From the NCBI RefSeq assembly GCF_014196505.1, contig NZ_JACIDW010000010.1, positions 19,996 through 83,995 on the forward strand: a DNA stretch of 64,000 nt, in the 5' to 3' direction. The notes beneath the pieces are model-generated. The model worked only from the letters and a program-made list of their open reading frames with translations. It was not told the DNA's origin and did no database searches. Shown in pieces: positions 36,570 through 45,851 of this stretch. Source of the DNA: Rhizobium metallidurans. Its GTDB lineage: Bacteria > Pseudomonadota > Alphaproteobacteria > Rhizobiales > Rhizobiaceae. The position numbers and the translations under genes are program-made. Positions within the stretch are counted from its first letter, which is position 1; every line of letters begins with the position of its first letter.

Positions 36570-38375
36570 ATGTCTTTGGCTGCCACGTTGGAACCCGCCC
36601 TTATTCGTCGCTATACCAGCGATCAGATCATCACCCTCGCAAAACTCGTCATCGAAAACGCCTTCCAGCCGATCGTCGAAGCCAGCACAGGTGTTGCCTT
36701 CGGTTATGAATCGCTGATGCGCGGCCAGGAGCGCCTGGGCTTCAATTCCCCGATGGAAATTCTGGACGAGGCCCATCGCGGCGACCAGCTGCTGCAGCTG
36801 GAGCAGATGGTGGCGAGCCGGGCGCTCGCGAAATTCGCGTCGCTGCCGAATTTCTCCACCGCGACGTTGTTCCTCAATCTCGACGTTCGTCTCATCCCTG
36901 ATGGCGAGCGGCTGGTGGAAAACCTGCTGCAGCATCTGAAACTCGCCAACATTCCGCCGTCCTCGATCTGCTTCGAATTCTCCGAGCGCTTCGACAACAC
37001 CTCGGTTCCCGAATTCGCCTCGCTTGTCTCGCTGCTGCGCAAGCGAGGCTTCAAGCTGGCGATCGACGACTTCGGCGTCGGCCATGGCGAGATGAAGCTG
37101 CTCTGCGATCATCCGGTGGATTACCTGAAGATCGATCGCTACTTCGTCGCCGATATCGACCGGCATCCGCGCAAGCGTCACCTGTTGAAGAACATCGTCC
37201 ACATCGCCCATGTGCTCGGCACCCGCGTCATCGCCGAGGGCATCGAGACCGAGGCCGAGTTCATCACCTGCCGCGAATATGGCGTCGATCTCGTGCAGGG
37301 CTGGTTCATCTCTCGCCCGACGACGCATGTCTCCGAACTGGTGCAGTCATTCCCGCATCTGCAGGAACTTGGCAAAAGCAAGCGCAACAACCAGTCTCTC
37401 GACGAGATCCTCATCCGCAAGCAGATCGAAGTCCTGCCGACGGTCTATGAAAATGATACGATCGACAGTGTCTTCGAGGTCTTCCGCCGCCATCCCCAAA
37501 ATGCCTTCTTCCCGGTCTTGAACGCCAATGGCGAGCCGCGCGGCATCCTGCACGAGCGCCATCTCAAGGAATACATCTACCACCCCTTCGGCCGCGATCT
37601 CCTGAAGAACAAGGTCTATGAGCGCACCATCTCGCACTTCGTCGAGATGGCCCCGATCGTCGGCCTCGATACCGATGCCGAGCAGCTGATGACGATCTTC
37701 GCCAACATGGAAGGCGCAAACTGCCTGCTGCTGACCGAGAACATGCGCTATGCCGGCGTCGTCTCCGCCGCCGCGCTGATCAAGGTGATGAACGAGAAGA
37801 AGCTGAAGACCGCGCAGGACCAGAACCCGCTGACCGGCATTCCCGGCAACCACGCCATTCGCGATTTCATGCGCGAGGCGAGCCGCGACAGCGACGAGAC
37901 GCGCCATTTCTGCTACTGCGACTTCGACAACTTCAAGCCCTTCAACGACGCCTATGGCTTCCACCTCGGCGACCACGCGATCTCGCTCTTCGCCGCCCTG
38001 ATGCGCCGCTATTTCTTCGCCGAGCGCCATTTTCTCGGCCATGTCGGCGGCGACGATTTCTTCATCGGCGTGCAGGGTTGGACCAAGGACGAGCTGGCGG
38101 AAATTCTCGATCGGCTGATCGGCGATTTTCACGACGATGCCCAGGATCTCTATTCGGAGATCGACCGCGCCGCCGGCCGCATCCGTGGCCACGACCGCGC
38201 CGGCGTCGAAGCCTTCTTCCCGCTGATGCGCTGCTCGATCGGCGTTCTGGAGCTCCCAAAGGGTCTCGTCATTGACGATATCAACCGTGTCTCCGCCGCC
38301 ATCGCCCATATCAAGGCCATGGCGAAGGAGAGCGAGGAAGGTCTGGTCTTCCACCGGCTGGGCGAGGCGAATTGA
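36570..38375 (+). CDS. EAL-CBS-GGDEF cyclic-di-GMP signalling protein
   Basis: Cytoplasmic protein of 601 residues with the order EAL (about 20-255), CBS pair (about 280-400), GGDEF (about 420-590), reversed from the common GGDEF-EAL order. EAL motifs are intact: ESL at Glu47, FLNLD, IDDFG near residue 166, LKIDR and AEGIET. The GGDEF loop is GGDDF near residue 492 and FDNFKPFNDAYGFHLGD precedes it. The EAL domain looks able to hydrolyse c-di-GMP; the GGDDF variant may or may not make it. CBS domains probably sense an adenine nucleotide. Start at 36570 preferred over a GTG 12 bases earlier. Confidence 0.92.
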   Translation: MSLAATLEPALIRRYTSDQIITLAKLVIENAFQPIVEASTGVAFGYESLMRGQERLGFNSPMEILDEAHRGDQLLQLEQMVASRALAKFASLPNFSTATLFLNLDVRLIPDGERLVENLLQHLKLANIPPSSICFEFSERFDNTSVPEFASLVSLLRKRGFKLAIDDFGVGHGEMKLLCDHPVDYLKIDRYFVADIDRHPRKRHLLKNIVHIAHVLGTRVIAEGIETEAEFITCREYGVDLVQGWFISRPTTHVSELVQSFPHLQELGKSKRNNQSLDEILIRKQIEVLPTVYENDTIDSVFEVFRRHPQNAFFPVLNANGEPRGILHERHLKEYIYHPFGRDLLKNKVYERTISHFVEMAPIVGLDTDAEQLMTIFANMEGANCLLLTENMRYAGVVSAAALIKVMNEKKLKTAQDQNPLTGIPGNHAIRDFMREASRDSDETRHFCYCDFDNFKPFNDAYGFHLGDHAISLFAALMRRYFFAERHFLGHVGGDDFFIGVQGWTKDELAEILDRLIGDFHDDAQDLYSEIDRAAGRIRGHDRAGVEAFFPLMRCSIGVLELPKGLVIDDINRVSAAIAHIKAMAKESEEGLVFHRLGEAN

Positions 38376-38450
38376 CGCTCTGGCGTTTCGGCTCTTCTCA
38401 ATCAGGAATGGCTGGACTATCTCACTGCTAACCGAATGAGGAGAGCGGTA

Positions 38451-39446
38451 ATGTCCCTGCCTGCGCTGATGCGTTTTGTCGATATGAAGCACTTCGGTGC
38501 GCCTGACGTGATGACCATATCGAGTGGGCCGCTGCCCGTGGCGGGCGAGGGGCAGATCCTCGTGCGCACGCAGGCGATCGGTGTCAACCGTCCGGATGTC
38601 GCGCAGCGCCAGGGCACCTATCCGCCACCGAAGGACGCAAGCCCGGTTCTCGGCCTCGAGGTATCGGGCGAAGTGGTCGCGATCGGCCCCGGCGTCAGCG
38701 GTTATGCGGTGGGTGACAAGGTCTGCGGCCTGACCAATGGCGGCGCTTATGCCGAATATTGCGTGATCCCCTCAGGCCAGGCCTTGCCGTTCCCGAAAGG
38801 CTACGACGCCGTCAAGGCGGCCGCCCTTCCGGAAAACTACTTCACCGTCTGGGCCAACATGTTCCAGATGGCGGGCCTCACCGAGGGCGAAAAGGTGCTC
38901 GTCCATGGCGGCACGAGCGGCATCGGCACCACGGCGATTCAGCTTGCCCGCGTCTTCGGCGCCGAGGTCTACGCCACGGCGGGCTCGCAGGAGAAATGCG
39001 ATGCCTGCGTCAGGCTCGGCGCGAAGCGCGCGATCAACTACAAGACCGAGGATTTCGCCGAGGTGATCAAGGCCGAGACCGGCCAGGGCGTCGACATGAT
39101 CCTCGATATGATCGGCGCCGCCTATTTCGAGAAGAACCTCGCCTCGCTGGCGAAGGACGGATGCCTTGCGATCATCGCCTTCCTCGGAGGCGCGGTCGCC
39201 GAAAAGGCCAACCTCTCGCCGATCATGGTCAAGCGGCTGACGGTGACGGGCTCCACGCTGCGCCCGCGCACGCCGGAAGAAAAGCGCGCCATCCGCGACG
39301 ATCTCCTGTCGCAGGTCTGGCCGCTGCTCGACGAGGGCAAGCTCGCCCCCGTGATCCACAAGACCTTCGCCTTCGAGGACGTGATCGAAGCCCACAGGCT
39401 GATGGAATCGAGCAGCCATATCGGCAAGATCATGCTGCGCCTCTGA
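38451..39446 (+). CDS. Quinone oxidoreductase (medium-chain reductase, PIG3-like)
   Basis: NAD(P)H:quinone oxidoreductase of 331 residues without a structural zinc. GroES-like N-terminus to about residue 120 ([16 protein letters not shown], then [17 protein letters not shown]). Rossmann domain with [29 protein letters not shown]. The C-terminus [23 protein letters not shown] is typical. Start at 38451 follows GAGGAG; a start 15 bases earlier would overlap that site. Probably reduces quinones to limit semiquinone stress. Confidence 0.9.
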   Translation: MSLPALMRFVDMKHFGAPDVMTISSGPLPVAGEGQILVRTQAIGVNRPDVAQRQGTYPPPKDASPVLGLEVSGEVVAIGPGVSGYAVGDKVCGLTNGGAYAEYCVIPSGQALPFPKGYDAVKAAALPENYFTVWANMFQMAGLTEGEKVLVHGGTSGIGTTAIQLARVFGAEVYATAGSQEKCDACVRLGAKRAINYKTEDFAEVIKAETGQGVDMILDMIGAAYFEKNLASLAKDGCLAIIAFLGGAVAEKANLSPIMVKRLTVTGSTLRPRTPEEKRAIRDDLLSQVWPLLDEGKLAPVIHKTFAFEDVIEAHRLMESSSHIGKIMLRL

Positions 39447-39474
39447 GGCGCAGCAACCCACTAACCAAGCGGCC

Positions 39475-40923
39475 TCAGGCCGCCGCCTGCCGCGCCTCGG
39501 CCTGGTCGCCGGACGCCCGGATCGACAGCGACGCGACAACCGTCAGGATACCCGGCAGCGCCATCAGCGCGAACAGCCAGTGGGCGGCCGAAACGCCGCC
39601 TTCGATCCCGCCCGGCGTAACGAGACCCGTGCTGTTGACGATCACTCCGGCAAGCGCTGCTCCGAATGCGCTGCCGAGCGATTGCACCGTGGTGATCGCC
39701 GCCGACGCCTTGTCCTGTTCCGCCTTCTCGACGATGCGCAGGATCTTGGTGATCAGGTGCGCCCAGGCCATGCCGACGCCGAAGCCCATCAGGAACATGC
39801 CAGCGACGGCGGGCGAGAGAATGGCAAGGCTGCCGCCCTGATTGTCCCGCGCCAGAAACACCGCCAGCGAGGCCGCCGCGATGGTTTCCAGCACGCAGCC
39901 GGCGACGATCGCCCGGCGCGCCCGCCTGCCGGAAAGCGTGCCGCTGAAAAAGGCTGCGAGCGTCCATCCGAGCGCGACCAGCGCCGTCAGATATCCTGAC
40001 TCCAGCGGCGTGATGCCGTGCAGCGTCTGCAGGAAATAGGGAATGTAGATGTCGCTGGTCAGCACCAGCATCAGCGTGAAGATGATCAGATAGACACGCG
40101 CCAGCGGGTTGCCGAGCGTCACGGCGCCTGTCGGCAGCAGCCTGTTTTCGCTGCGCTTTTCGATAGCCAGCATGAGGCCGGCGGCGATGATCGATGCGCC
40201 GATCAGAAGCGCCTTGGTCCGCGTCGCCTCGACCGTGCCGGCAAGGCTGACCAGTATCACGGCGGCGATCAGCAGCGCGATCTGCGGCACCGGTGTCTTC
40301 CCGGCGGCGCGGTCGTCGGTGGCGGCGGGCAGAAGCAGGGGGCCGAGCAGTGCCATGATGACACCGACGGGCACGATCAGCATGAAGGCATGCCGCCAGT
40401 CGCTGCCATCGGAGAACAGGCCGCCGAGGCTCGGACCAAGCAGCGTCGAGACGCCCCAGATCGCTGCGTAGAGCGTCGAGGCCTTGCGCCAGAGCGGTTC
40501 CGGATAGACGAAGCGGATGAAGGCATAGGAGAGGGCCGCGAGCGCGCCGGCGCCGAACCCCTGAACGGCGCGGCCGACAAGCACGACCGGCATGGATGGC
40601 GCCAGCCCGCAGATCAGGCTGCCGGCGGCGAACATCACGGCGCCCGCCACATAGACCGTGCGCAGACCCGTGCCGCGCGGCCGCATGGCCACGAAGATCG
40701 AGCCCAGAACCGCCGCCGCCACATAAAGCGTCGTCACCCAGAACAACAGCGGCAGGCCGCCGATATCCCTGACGATCGACGGCGCGATCGTTGCCATGAT
40801 GTAGGTCTCCACGGCATAGAGGGTCACCCCGCCACCCAGCATCAGCGTCGCCGGCAGGACCGGTCGGGCGAAGAGCTGGAAAACGGACGCGGTGTCGGCG
40901 GGAGAGGCTTCGGTACTGGTCAT
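39475..40923 (-). CDS. MFS drug-efflux-type transporter (DHA2-like)
   Basis: Major facilitator transporter of 482 residues with about 12-14 membrane helices. Motif A-like LYVAAAVLGSIFVAMRPRGTGLRTVYV and motif C-like PSLGGLFSDGSDWRHAFMLIVPVG indicate an EmrB/QacA-type antiporter for drugs or metabolites. Divergent from a Cys-rich winged-helix regulator gene; the 99-bp gap holds two copies of CTTGGAAAAAT. The substrate is unknown. Confidence 0.9.
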   Translation of the reverse strand: MTSTEASPADTASVFQLFARPVLPATLMLGGGVTLYAVETYIMATIAPSIVRDIGGLPLLFWVTTLYVAAAVLGSIFVAMRPRGTGLRTVYVAGAVMFAAGSLICGLAPSMPVVLVGRAVQGFGAGALAALSYAFIRFVYPEPLWRKASTLYAAIWGVSTLLGPSLGGLFSDGSDWRHAFMLIVPVGVIMALLGPLLLPAATDDRAAGKTPVPQIALLIAAVILVSLAGTVEATRTKALLIGASIIAAGLMLAIEKRSENRLLPTGAVTLGNPLARVYLIIFTLMLVLTSDIYIPYFLQTLHGITPLESGYLTALVALGWTLAAFFSGTLSGRRARRAIVAGCVLETIAAASLAVFLARDNQGGSLAILSPAVAGMFLMGFGVGMAWAHLITKILRIVEKAEQDKASAAITTVQSLGSAFGAALAGVIVNSTGLVTPGGIEGGVSAAHWLFALMALPGILTVVASLSIRASGDQAEARQAAA

Positions 40924-40966
40924 GCGATGCGCCTTGGGTCGATGCGATTATTTTTACAAGTTATTG

Positions 40967-41019
40967 CTTGGAAAAATTGCATGGCCGGGTTATTAAAGCA
41001 AGCGAAGACTTGGAAAAAT
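40967..41019. promoter_or_regulatory. Direct repeats CTTGGAAAAAT in the MFS/regulator gap
   Basis: Two exact 11-bp copies at 40967-40977 and 41009-41019, 42 bp apart (four helical turns), between the divergent MFS and regulator genes. Good candidates for paired binding sites of the regulator. Confidence 0.6.
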
Positions 41020-41022
41020 AAA

Positions 41023-41649
41023 ATGCGACAATCACCGGCCAACCGAATCCTGATGCTGCTCAAGACCGAGGGGCCTCAACCTCTATCGGCTATCGGCGAG
41101 GCGCTGTCCATCTCCGGCGAAGCCGCGCGCCAGCAATTGGCGAGGATGGCGGAAGAGGGGCTGGTCGAGGCCGTTTCCGAGCCCGCGCCGGGCAGGGGCC
41201 GCCCGCGCCAGCTCTGGCACCTGACCGCGTCAGGCAATGCCCGCTTCCCCGATCGCCACGCCGAGCTGACCTCGGCACTTCTCGCGACCATGGTCACAAG
41301 CCTCGGCCCGCATGCGCTCGACACCGTCATCGCCGCCCGCGAGGCCGAAACGCTGGCCCGCTACAGACGCGAGATCACCGCCGGGGATCTGCCCACCCGC
41401 GTCCGCCAGCTCGCCGGCGTCCGCACCGACGAAGGCTACATGGCCGATAGCTGGCAGGAAGAGGACGGCTCGCTGCTGCTGGTCGAAAACCACTGCCCGA
41501 TCTGCGCCGCCGCCACCGCCTGCGCCGGCTTCTGCCGCTCGGAATTAGAAACCTTCCGCGACATCCTCGGCGCCGATGTCGAGCGCAAGGAACACATCCT
41601 CCACGGCGCGCGGCGTTGTGCGTATCGGATTAGCGGGACCGCCCGCTAA
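41023..41649 (+). CDS. Winged-helix regulator with C-terminal cysteine motif (SufR-like)
   Basis: Regulator of 208 residues. The N-terminal winged helix is NRILMLLKTEGPQPLSAIGEALSISGEAARQQLARMAEEGLVEAV plus the wing GRGRPRQLWHLT. The C-terminal half ends NHCPICAAATACAGFCRSELETF ... VERKEHILHGARRCAYRI, whose cysteines match the metal/Fe-S ligand arrangement of SufR-type regulators. Start at 41023 is one choice; an ATG at 40981 would add 14 basic residues and lies inside the repeat region. Likely controls the divergent MFS gene. Its stop overlaps the convergent DUF3750 stop by three bases. Confidence 0.85.
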   Translation: MRQSPANRILMLLKTEGPQPLSAIGEALSISGEAARQQLARMAEEGLVEAVSEPAPGRGRPRQLWHLTASGNARFPDRHAELTSALLATMVTSLGPHALDTVIAAREAETLARYRREITAGDLPTRVRQLAGVRTDEGYMADSWQEEDGSLLLVENHCPICAAATACAGFCRSELETFRDILGADVERKEHILHGARRCAYRISGTAR

Positions 41650-42383
41650 AGCCCGATCCGCCCGATCGCCGGGATCTTCAGCCCGGGATTGGTGACATCG
41701 ATGCCGGCGACCAGCCCCATGAAATGCACCTCGAAGCCGCTGCGCTGGCCGGCGGCGATGCCGATCAGGCCGTAGAGCGTCGCATGCATGTCGCGCCCGT
41801 CGGCATCGATCGCAAACATCCGCCCGCCGCTGAGGTAGTCGCGCCCGACCGCGTCAGGCGGTAACACCGTGTCGAGATCGGGCACCGTGCGCAGCACATG
41901 CGCGACGAAGCTGTTGGAATTCGGGCCCGGATAGATCCGGTAGTCGCCGACGCCGGCATAAGGATAGGACTGGATCGCCGCCTCTACGGCCGGAATGAGC
42001 CTTTGGGCCTCGCCGCCGGAGATTTCCTTCACGATTCGAGGTGTGTTGGAATACCAGTAGGCGTCCGCGACATAGTTGTTGCGGCGGATCGGCGAGCCCC
42101 AGCCGACCTTGTCGTAGCGATTGTAGGCCGCGTCGCCTTTGGCCTTGGTGACGATCCACGAATGGCTGGCGACCGCACCCTTCAGCCCGCCGGTGCTGGC
42201 CGACATGATGTAGATCTTGGCATCCTCGCTGGCATCGGCCTTCGGCAGCACGCCCGATGTGCCCCATTCGGCCTCCCGCCATGAGCTCGGACGGCTTTGC
42301 AGCGACCACCACCCGGCCGACGCCAGGGCCGGCAGCAGATAGACGACAAGGATGAGAAGAAGGAGCCGTTTGAGATGACGCAT
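41646..42383 (-). CDS. DUF3750 exported protein
   Basis: Protein of 245 residues: N-terminal hydrophobic segment MRHLKRLLLLILVVYLLPAL, then IYIMSASTGGLKGAVASHSWIVTK, WGSPIRRNNYVADAYWYSNTP and YRIYPGPNSNSFVAHVLRTVPDLDTVLPPDAVGRDYL, which are DUF3750 blocks. NSNSFVAH recalls a papain-like permuted peptidase (NlpC/P60-like) active-site layout, so it may be a cell-envelope amidase; this is inference. The ATG at 42383 begins the signal/anchor; an extended frame upstream adds 29 residues without support. Confidence 0.82.
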   Translation of the reverse strand: MRHLKRLLLLILVVYLLPALASAGWWSLQSRPSSWREAEWGTSGVLPKADASEDAKIYIMSASTGGLKGAVASHSWIVTKAKGDAAYNRYDKVGWGSPIRRNNYVADAYWYSNTPRIVKEISGGEAQRLIPAVEAAIQSYPYAGVGDYRIYPGPNSNSFVAHVLRTVPDLDTVLPPDAVGRDYLSGGRMFAIDADGRDMHATLYGLIGIAAGQRSGFEVHFMGLVAGIDVTNPGLKIPAIGRIGL

Positions 42384-42538
42384 GAAACGCCGGGGACCTT
42401 TGCTGACGTGCCGTTGCGGCCAAGGATGTAACGAGCATGATGGCGCAATTACGCCGCTCTTTTTCACCATGACCCCGATTGCTTTATCGCGCCCATCATT
42501 TATGCGTGACAGCCTGTTCAGAACATCAGGATCGATCC

Positions 42539-43546
42539 ATGGCCAATCCCGTCACCGTTGAAGTCACCCGCGGCGCGCGCGTCGAAAGCCGGCATCGCGG
42601 CGCCGTCATCGCGGTCGATGGCGATGGCAAGGTCGTCTTCTCGTTGGGCGATGTCGAGGCGGCCACGTTTCCGCGTTCGGCCTGCAAGGCGATGCAGGCG
42701 CTGCCGCTGGTCGAAAGCGGCGCCGCCGATGCGTATGGTTTCGGCGACAGGGAGCTGGCGCTGGCCTGTTCATCCCACAATGGCGAGGACGAGCATGTCG
42801 CGGTCGCAGCCTCTATGCTGGCGCGCGCCGGCCGCGATGTCGAGGCGCTCGAATGCGGCGGCCACTGGTCGTCGAGCCAGAAGGTGCTGATCCACCAGGC
42901 CCGCACGATGGAAAGCCCGACGGCGCTCCATAACAATTGCTCCGGCAAGCATTCCGGCTTCGTCTGCACCTGCGTCCACCAGGGCGTCGATCCCAAGGGC
43001 TATATCGGCTACGACCACCCGCTGCAGCGCGAAATCCGCGCCACCATGGAAAGCCTGACCGGCGCCGTGCTCGGTCATGACAATTGCGGCACCGACGGCT
43101 GCTCGATCCCGACTTACGCCGTGCCGCTGAGAGGTCTCGCCCATGGCTTCGCCAGGATGGCGACCGGCAACGGCCTTGAACCATTGCGCGCGAAAGCCTC
43201 GCGCCGGCTGTTCGATGCCTGCATGGCCGAGCCCTTCTATGTCGCCGGCACCGGCCGCTTCTGCACGAAGCTGATGCAGCTGGCGCCCGGCCGCATCTTC
43301 GCCAAGACGGGTGCCGAGGGCGTCTTCTGCGCCGCCATTCCCGACCAGGGCATCTCGATCGCCGTCAAATGCGACGACGGCCATGCGCGCGCCGCCGAAA
43401 GCATGGTTGCGGCAGCGCTTGCCCGCTTCTTCGACAAGGACAGCGCCATCGGCGCCGGTCTGGCGGACCTCGCGACTTCAAGCATGCACAACTGGAATGG
43501 TATTCACGTCGGCGACATTCGCGCGGCGGCGGTACTCTCCGATTAA
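42539..43546 (+). CDS. L-asparaginase II (AnsA/ReAV type)
   Basis: Converts asparagine to aspartate and ammonia. 335 residues of the thermolabile rhizobial type, unrelated to E. coli asparaginases. Key residues: FPRSACKAMQ (Ser47 and Lys50, the predicted catalytic Ser-Lys pair), LACSSHNGE, and the zinc-binding region HNNCSGKHSGF with GHDNCGTDGCSIPTYAVP. Start at 42539 (MANPVTVE) matches family N-termini; a frame open 20 codons upstream is not needed. Divergent from the DUF3750 gene. Confidence 0.92.
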   Translation: MANPVTVEVTRGARVESRHRGAVIAVDGDGKVVFSLGDVEAATFPRSACKAMQALPLVESGAADAYGFGDRELALACSSHNGEDEHVAVAASMLARAGRDVEALECGGHWSSSQKVLIHQARTMESPTALHNNCSGKHSGFVCTCVHQGVDPKGYIGYDHPLQREIRATMESLTGAVLGHDNCGTDGCSIPTYAVPLRGLAHGFARMATGNGLEPLRAKASRRLFDACMAEPFYVAGTGRFCTKLMQLAPGRIFAKTGAEGVFCAAIPDQGISIAVKCDDGHARAAESMVAAALARFFDKDSAIGAGLADLATSSMHNWNGIHVGDIRAAAVLSD

Positions 43547-43582
43547 AGCGTGCCGGAATGGTACATTTTGAATATCAAAGAT

Positions 43583-43642
43583 AGTTTCGTCTAATATATG
43601 CGAAACTGAACCGGATGACGGCGCGTGCGCTTTCATCCGGTT
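43583..43642. other. Two consecutive hairpins between asparaginase and membrane-protein genes
   Basis: AGTTTCG (43583-43589) pairs with CGAAACT (43601-43607). AACCGGATGA (43609-43618) pairs with TCATCCGGTT (43633-43642). Neither is followed by a T-run, so they may be a mosaic repeat or a terminator-attenuator pair. Confidence 0.55.
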
Positions 43643-43686
43643 AAGCTACTCTTGGCGCAGTACATCGATTGCCATGAGGGCAGGAT

Positions 43687-44436
43687 ATGTTTGCAGGCCG
43701 CTATCTCTGGTGGATGCTGATCGCTCTGGCGGTCTTCCTGTTCTTCGCCATGAGCTTCGATTACGTCACCTGGGCAACCGTCGCGACATCGAGCTGCGCG
43801 CGCGTCGCCGGCTCCTGCGGGCCGCTGATCCTCATGATGACGGGCACGATCAAGCCGGTCGGCTATTACATCGCCGGCGGCATCATCCTCGTCGTCACCT
43901 TTGCCCGCATTCACCACATCGGCCTGAGCTGGCTCTGGTGCCTCTTCGTGCTCGTCCTCTTTGCCGCCTCGGCGCCGTTCCCGCTGCTGCTCGCCAATGT
44001 CTGGACCGGCCAGATGAACTCGGAAATGGTCATGCAGAACCTGCCGGTGGCCTTCCCCTTCCTGGTGGTGTTCTGCACCTATATCGGCTGGTCCTTCGAG
44101 GATGGCGCGGGCAGGCCGCTCGGCCGCTGGCGCTGGCTGCGGGTCGCGATCCGGCTCTCGGCCCTGTATGGCGTGATGGCAGCGCTCGCGCAGACACCCT
44201 CTTTCGCCTGGATGCCCGGCCGGCTGCTCGGCATGCCCTGGCTCTCGGTCCTGCTGGCCACCTGGCAGCCGAAGCTCGAGACGGCCCTCACGCTCGGTGC
44301 ATCGGATGACCGCATCGCCTATCTGGCTTTTGTTGTCTTCGCGCTCGCCCTGGCGGCAAGCCTGTTCGGCCTCCGCATCGAGGATCTGCGTTCCCGCCTG
44401 ACGACACCTTTCATGCTGAAAGGGTCGCGCCATTGA
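43687..44436 (+). CDS. Multi-spanning membrane protein, unknown function
   Basis: Protein of 249 residues with about seven hydrophobic segments (WWMLIALAVFLFFAMSF, VGYYIAGGIILVVTFARIHH, LSWLWCLFVLVLFAASAPFP and further), an acidic cytoplasmic stretch (SFEDGAGRPLGRWRW), and a basic tail after IEDLRSRLTTP. No recognised domain. Start at 43687 follows GGCAGGAT. Not recognised. Confidence 0.75.
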   Translation: MFAGRYLWWMLIALAVFLFFAMSFDYVTWATVATSSCARVAGSCGPLILMMTGTIKPVGYYIAGGIILVVTFARIHHIGLSWLWCLFVLVLFAASAPFPLLLANVWTGQMNSEMVMQNLPVAFPFLVVFCTYIGWSFEDGAGRPLGRWRWLRVAIRLSALYGVMAALAQTPSFAWMPGRLLGMPWLSVLLATWQPKLETALTLGASDDRIAYLAFVVFALALAASLFGLRIEDLRSRLTTPFMLKGSRH

Positions 44437-44521
44437 GGCTCCGCGCATGGCGTCGCGGCCTCGCTTTCTCTCTCGCAATCCCACGCGCGCGCTCTATGCT
44501 TCCCTGAAAACAGGAGTCGTC

Positions 44522-45142
44522 ATGCTGACATTGTATTTCGCGCCCGGCACATGTTCCCGCGCCAGCCTCATCGCGCTCGAGGAATCGGGCCTTCCCTTCG
44601 AGGCGAAGCGGATCGATACCGCCAGTGGCGAACAGCGCTCCGAGGCTTATCTGAAGATCAACGCCAAGGGCCGCGTTCCGGCGCTTGCGACGGAAAAGGG
44701 CGTGCTCACCGAAACGCCTGCGATCCTTGCCTATATCGCGGCGATCGCGCCCTCGGCCGCACTGGCGCCACTCGACGACCCCTTCGAATTCGCCCGCCTG
44801 CAGGCATTCAACAGCTACATCTGCTCGACGGTGCATGTGAACCACGCCCATGGCCGGCGCGGCGCCCGCTGGGCCGATGACCCCGCGGCGCATGAGGCGA
44901 TGAAGGCCAAGGTGCCGGAGACCATGGCCGAGAGCTTCGCGCTGATCGAAGACGGCATGTTTGCCGGTCCCTGGGTGATGGGCGAGCGCTATTCCGTCGC
45001 CGATCCCTACCTGTTCGTCATGACCGGCTGGCTTCCGAGCGACGATGTCGACCCGGCGCGCTTCCCGAGGGTTGCCGACCACTATGCCCGCATGCTCGAG
45101 CGCCCCGCCGTGCAGCGCGCGCTTGCCCGCGAAAAGGCCTGA
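44522..45142 (+). CDS. Glutathione S-transferase
   Basis: GST of 206 residues. Thioredoxin-like N-domain: MLTLYFAPGTCSRASLIALE, with Cys/Ser near the glutathione site, then INAKGRVPALATEKGVLTETPAIL (cis-Pro and glutathione-binding EST/ETPAI). The C-domain is all helical (VADPYLFVMTGWL). It is convergent with a second GST gene 50 bp downstream. Start at 44522 has CAGGAG upstream; an extension of 25 residues is low-complexity. Probably cytoplasmic detoxification. Confidence 0.9.
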   Translation: MLTLYFAPGTCSRASLIALEESGLPFEAKRIDTASGEQRSEAYLKINAKGRVPALATEKGVLTETPAILAYIAAIAPSAALAPLDDPFEFARLQAFNSYICSTVHVNHAHGRRGARWADDPAAHEAMKAKVPETMAESFALIEDGMFAGPWVMGERYSVADPYLFVMTGWLPSDDVDPARFPRVADHYARMLERPAVQRALAREKA

Positions 45143-45191
45143 GCCGCGTCACCACTGGTCCGCGGCCGGGGCCTGAAAGCTCCTTATCTGT

Positions 45192-45851
45192 TCAGGCCGT
45201 TTCCTTGGTGCGTGCCGCCTGCATGGCGATATAGGCCGGGCGGGCCTGGCAGCGCTTGATCCAGGCATCGACAGCGGGATGCGCGTCGAACAGCGCGCGT
45301 TCCGACTGGGCATAGCGCAGCACTTCGGCGAGGTTGAGATCGGCGGCGGTGAAGCGGTTGCCGACGAGATAGTCGGTCGCGCCAAGGTGCGTATCGAGCA
45401 TCGCCAGCGGGCGCTTCAGCGAGCGGTTGGCCACCGCGATGGTCGCCCGGCCTTCCTCGGTGTCTTCCTTGCCGTTGTCGTAGGTCAGGACGAGCTTGAT
45501 CGTGTGGATCTCGACCTCGGTCGCCGCCCACATCGTCCACATGGTCAACAGCCCGTCTTCCTCCACGCTCTGTCCGGCGAGCGAGCCGCCATGCTTGCGG
45601 GCGAGATAGAGCGTGATCGCCAGCGATTCGTGCATCACGAGATCGCCGTCCCTGATGGCGGGGATCATGGCCATCGGATTGATGGCGGTAAAATCGGGCG
45701 ACAGCGTGTTGAACGGCGCATCCGCTGCCAGCGGGTTGTCGAGGCGCCGCGCCTGCAGCACCGGCACGGAGGTGAATTCCAGCCCAAGCTCCTCCGCCAT
45801 CCAGTAGACGCGCGAGGCGCGCGAGCGGTAAACGCCGTAGATTGTCAGCAT
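45192..45851 (-). CDS. Glutathione S-transferase
   Basis: GST of 219 residues. N-domain [20 protein letters not shown], then [32 protein letters not shown] (VPAxxD-ES motif binding glutathione). C-domain [20 protein letters not shown] contains the conserved N-capping box. It differs strongly from the plus-strand GST at 44522, so the pair is not a recent duplication. Substrate unknown. A MITE-like element starts 34 bp upstream of its start. Confidence 0.9.
   Translation of the reverse strand: MLTIYGVYRSRASRVYWMAEELGLEFTSVPVLQARRLDNPLAADAPFNTLSPDFTAINPMAMIPAIRDGDLVMHESLAITLYLARKHGGSLAGQSVEEDGLLTMWTMWAATEVEIHTIKLVLTYDNGKEDTEEGRATIAVANRSLKRPLAMLDTHLGATDYLVGNRFTAADLNLAEVLRYAQSERALFDAHPAVDAWIKRCQARPAYIAMQAARTKETA

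Noticed and set aside
36488..36709. Frame starting AKVFVDASALVSA as a PIN-domain toxin partner for the ParD-like gene
   Set aside because: Only the first 12 residues look PIN-like; the rest is basic low-complexity sequence with no acidic active-site residues, and it overlaps the EAL-GGDEF start.
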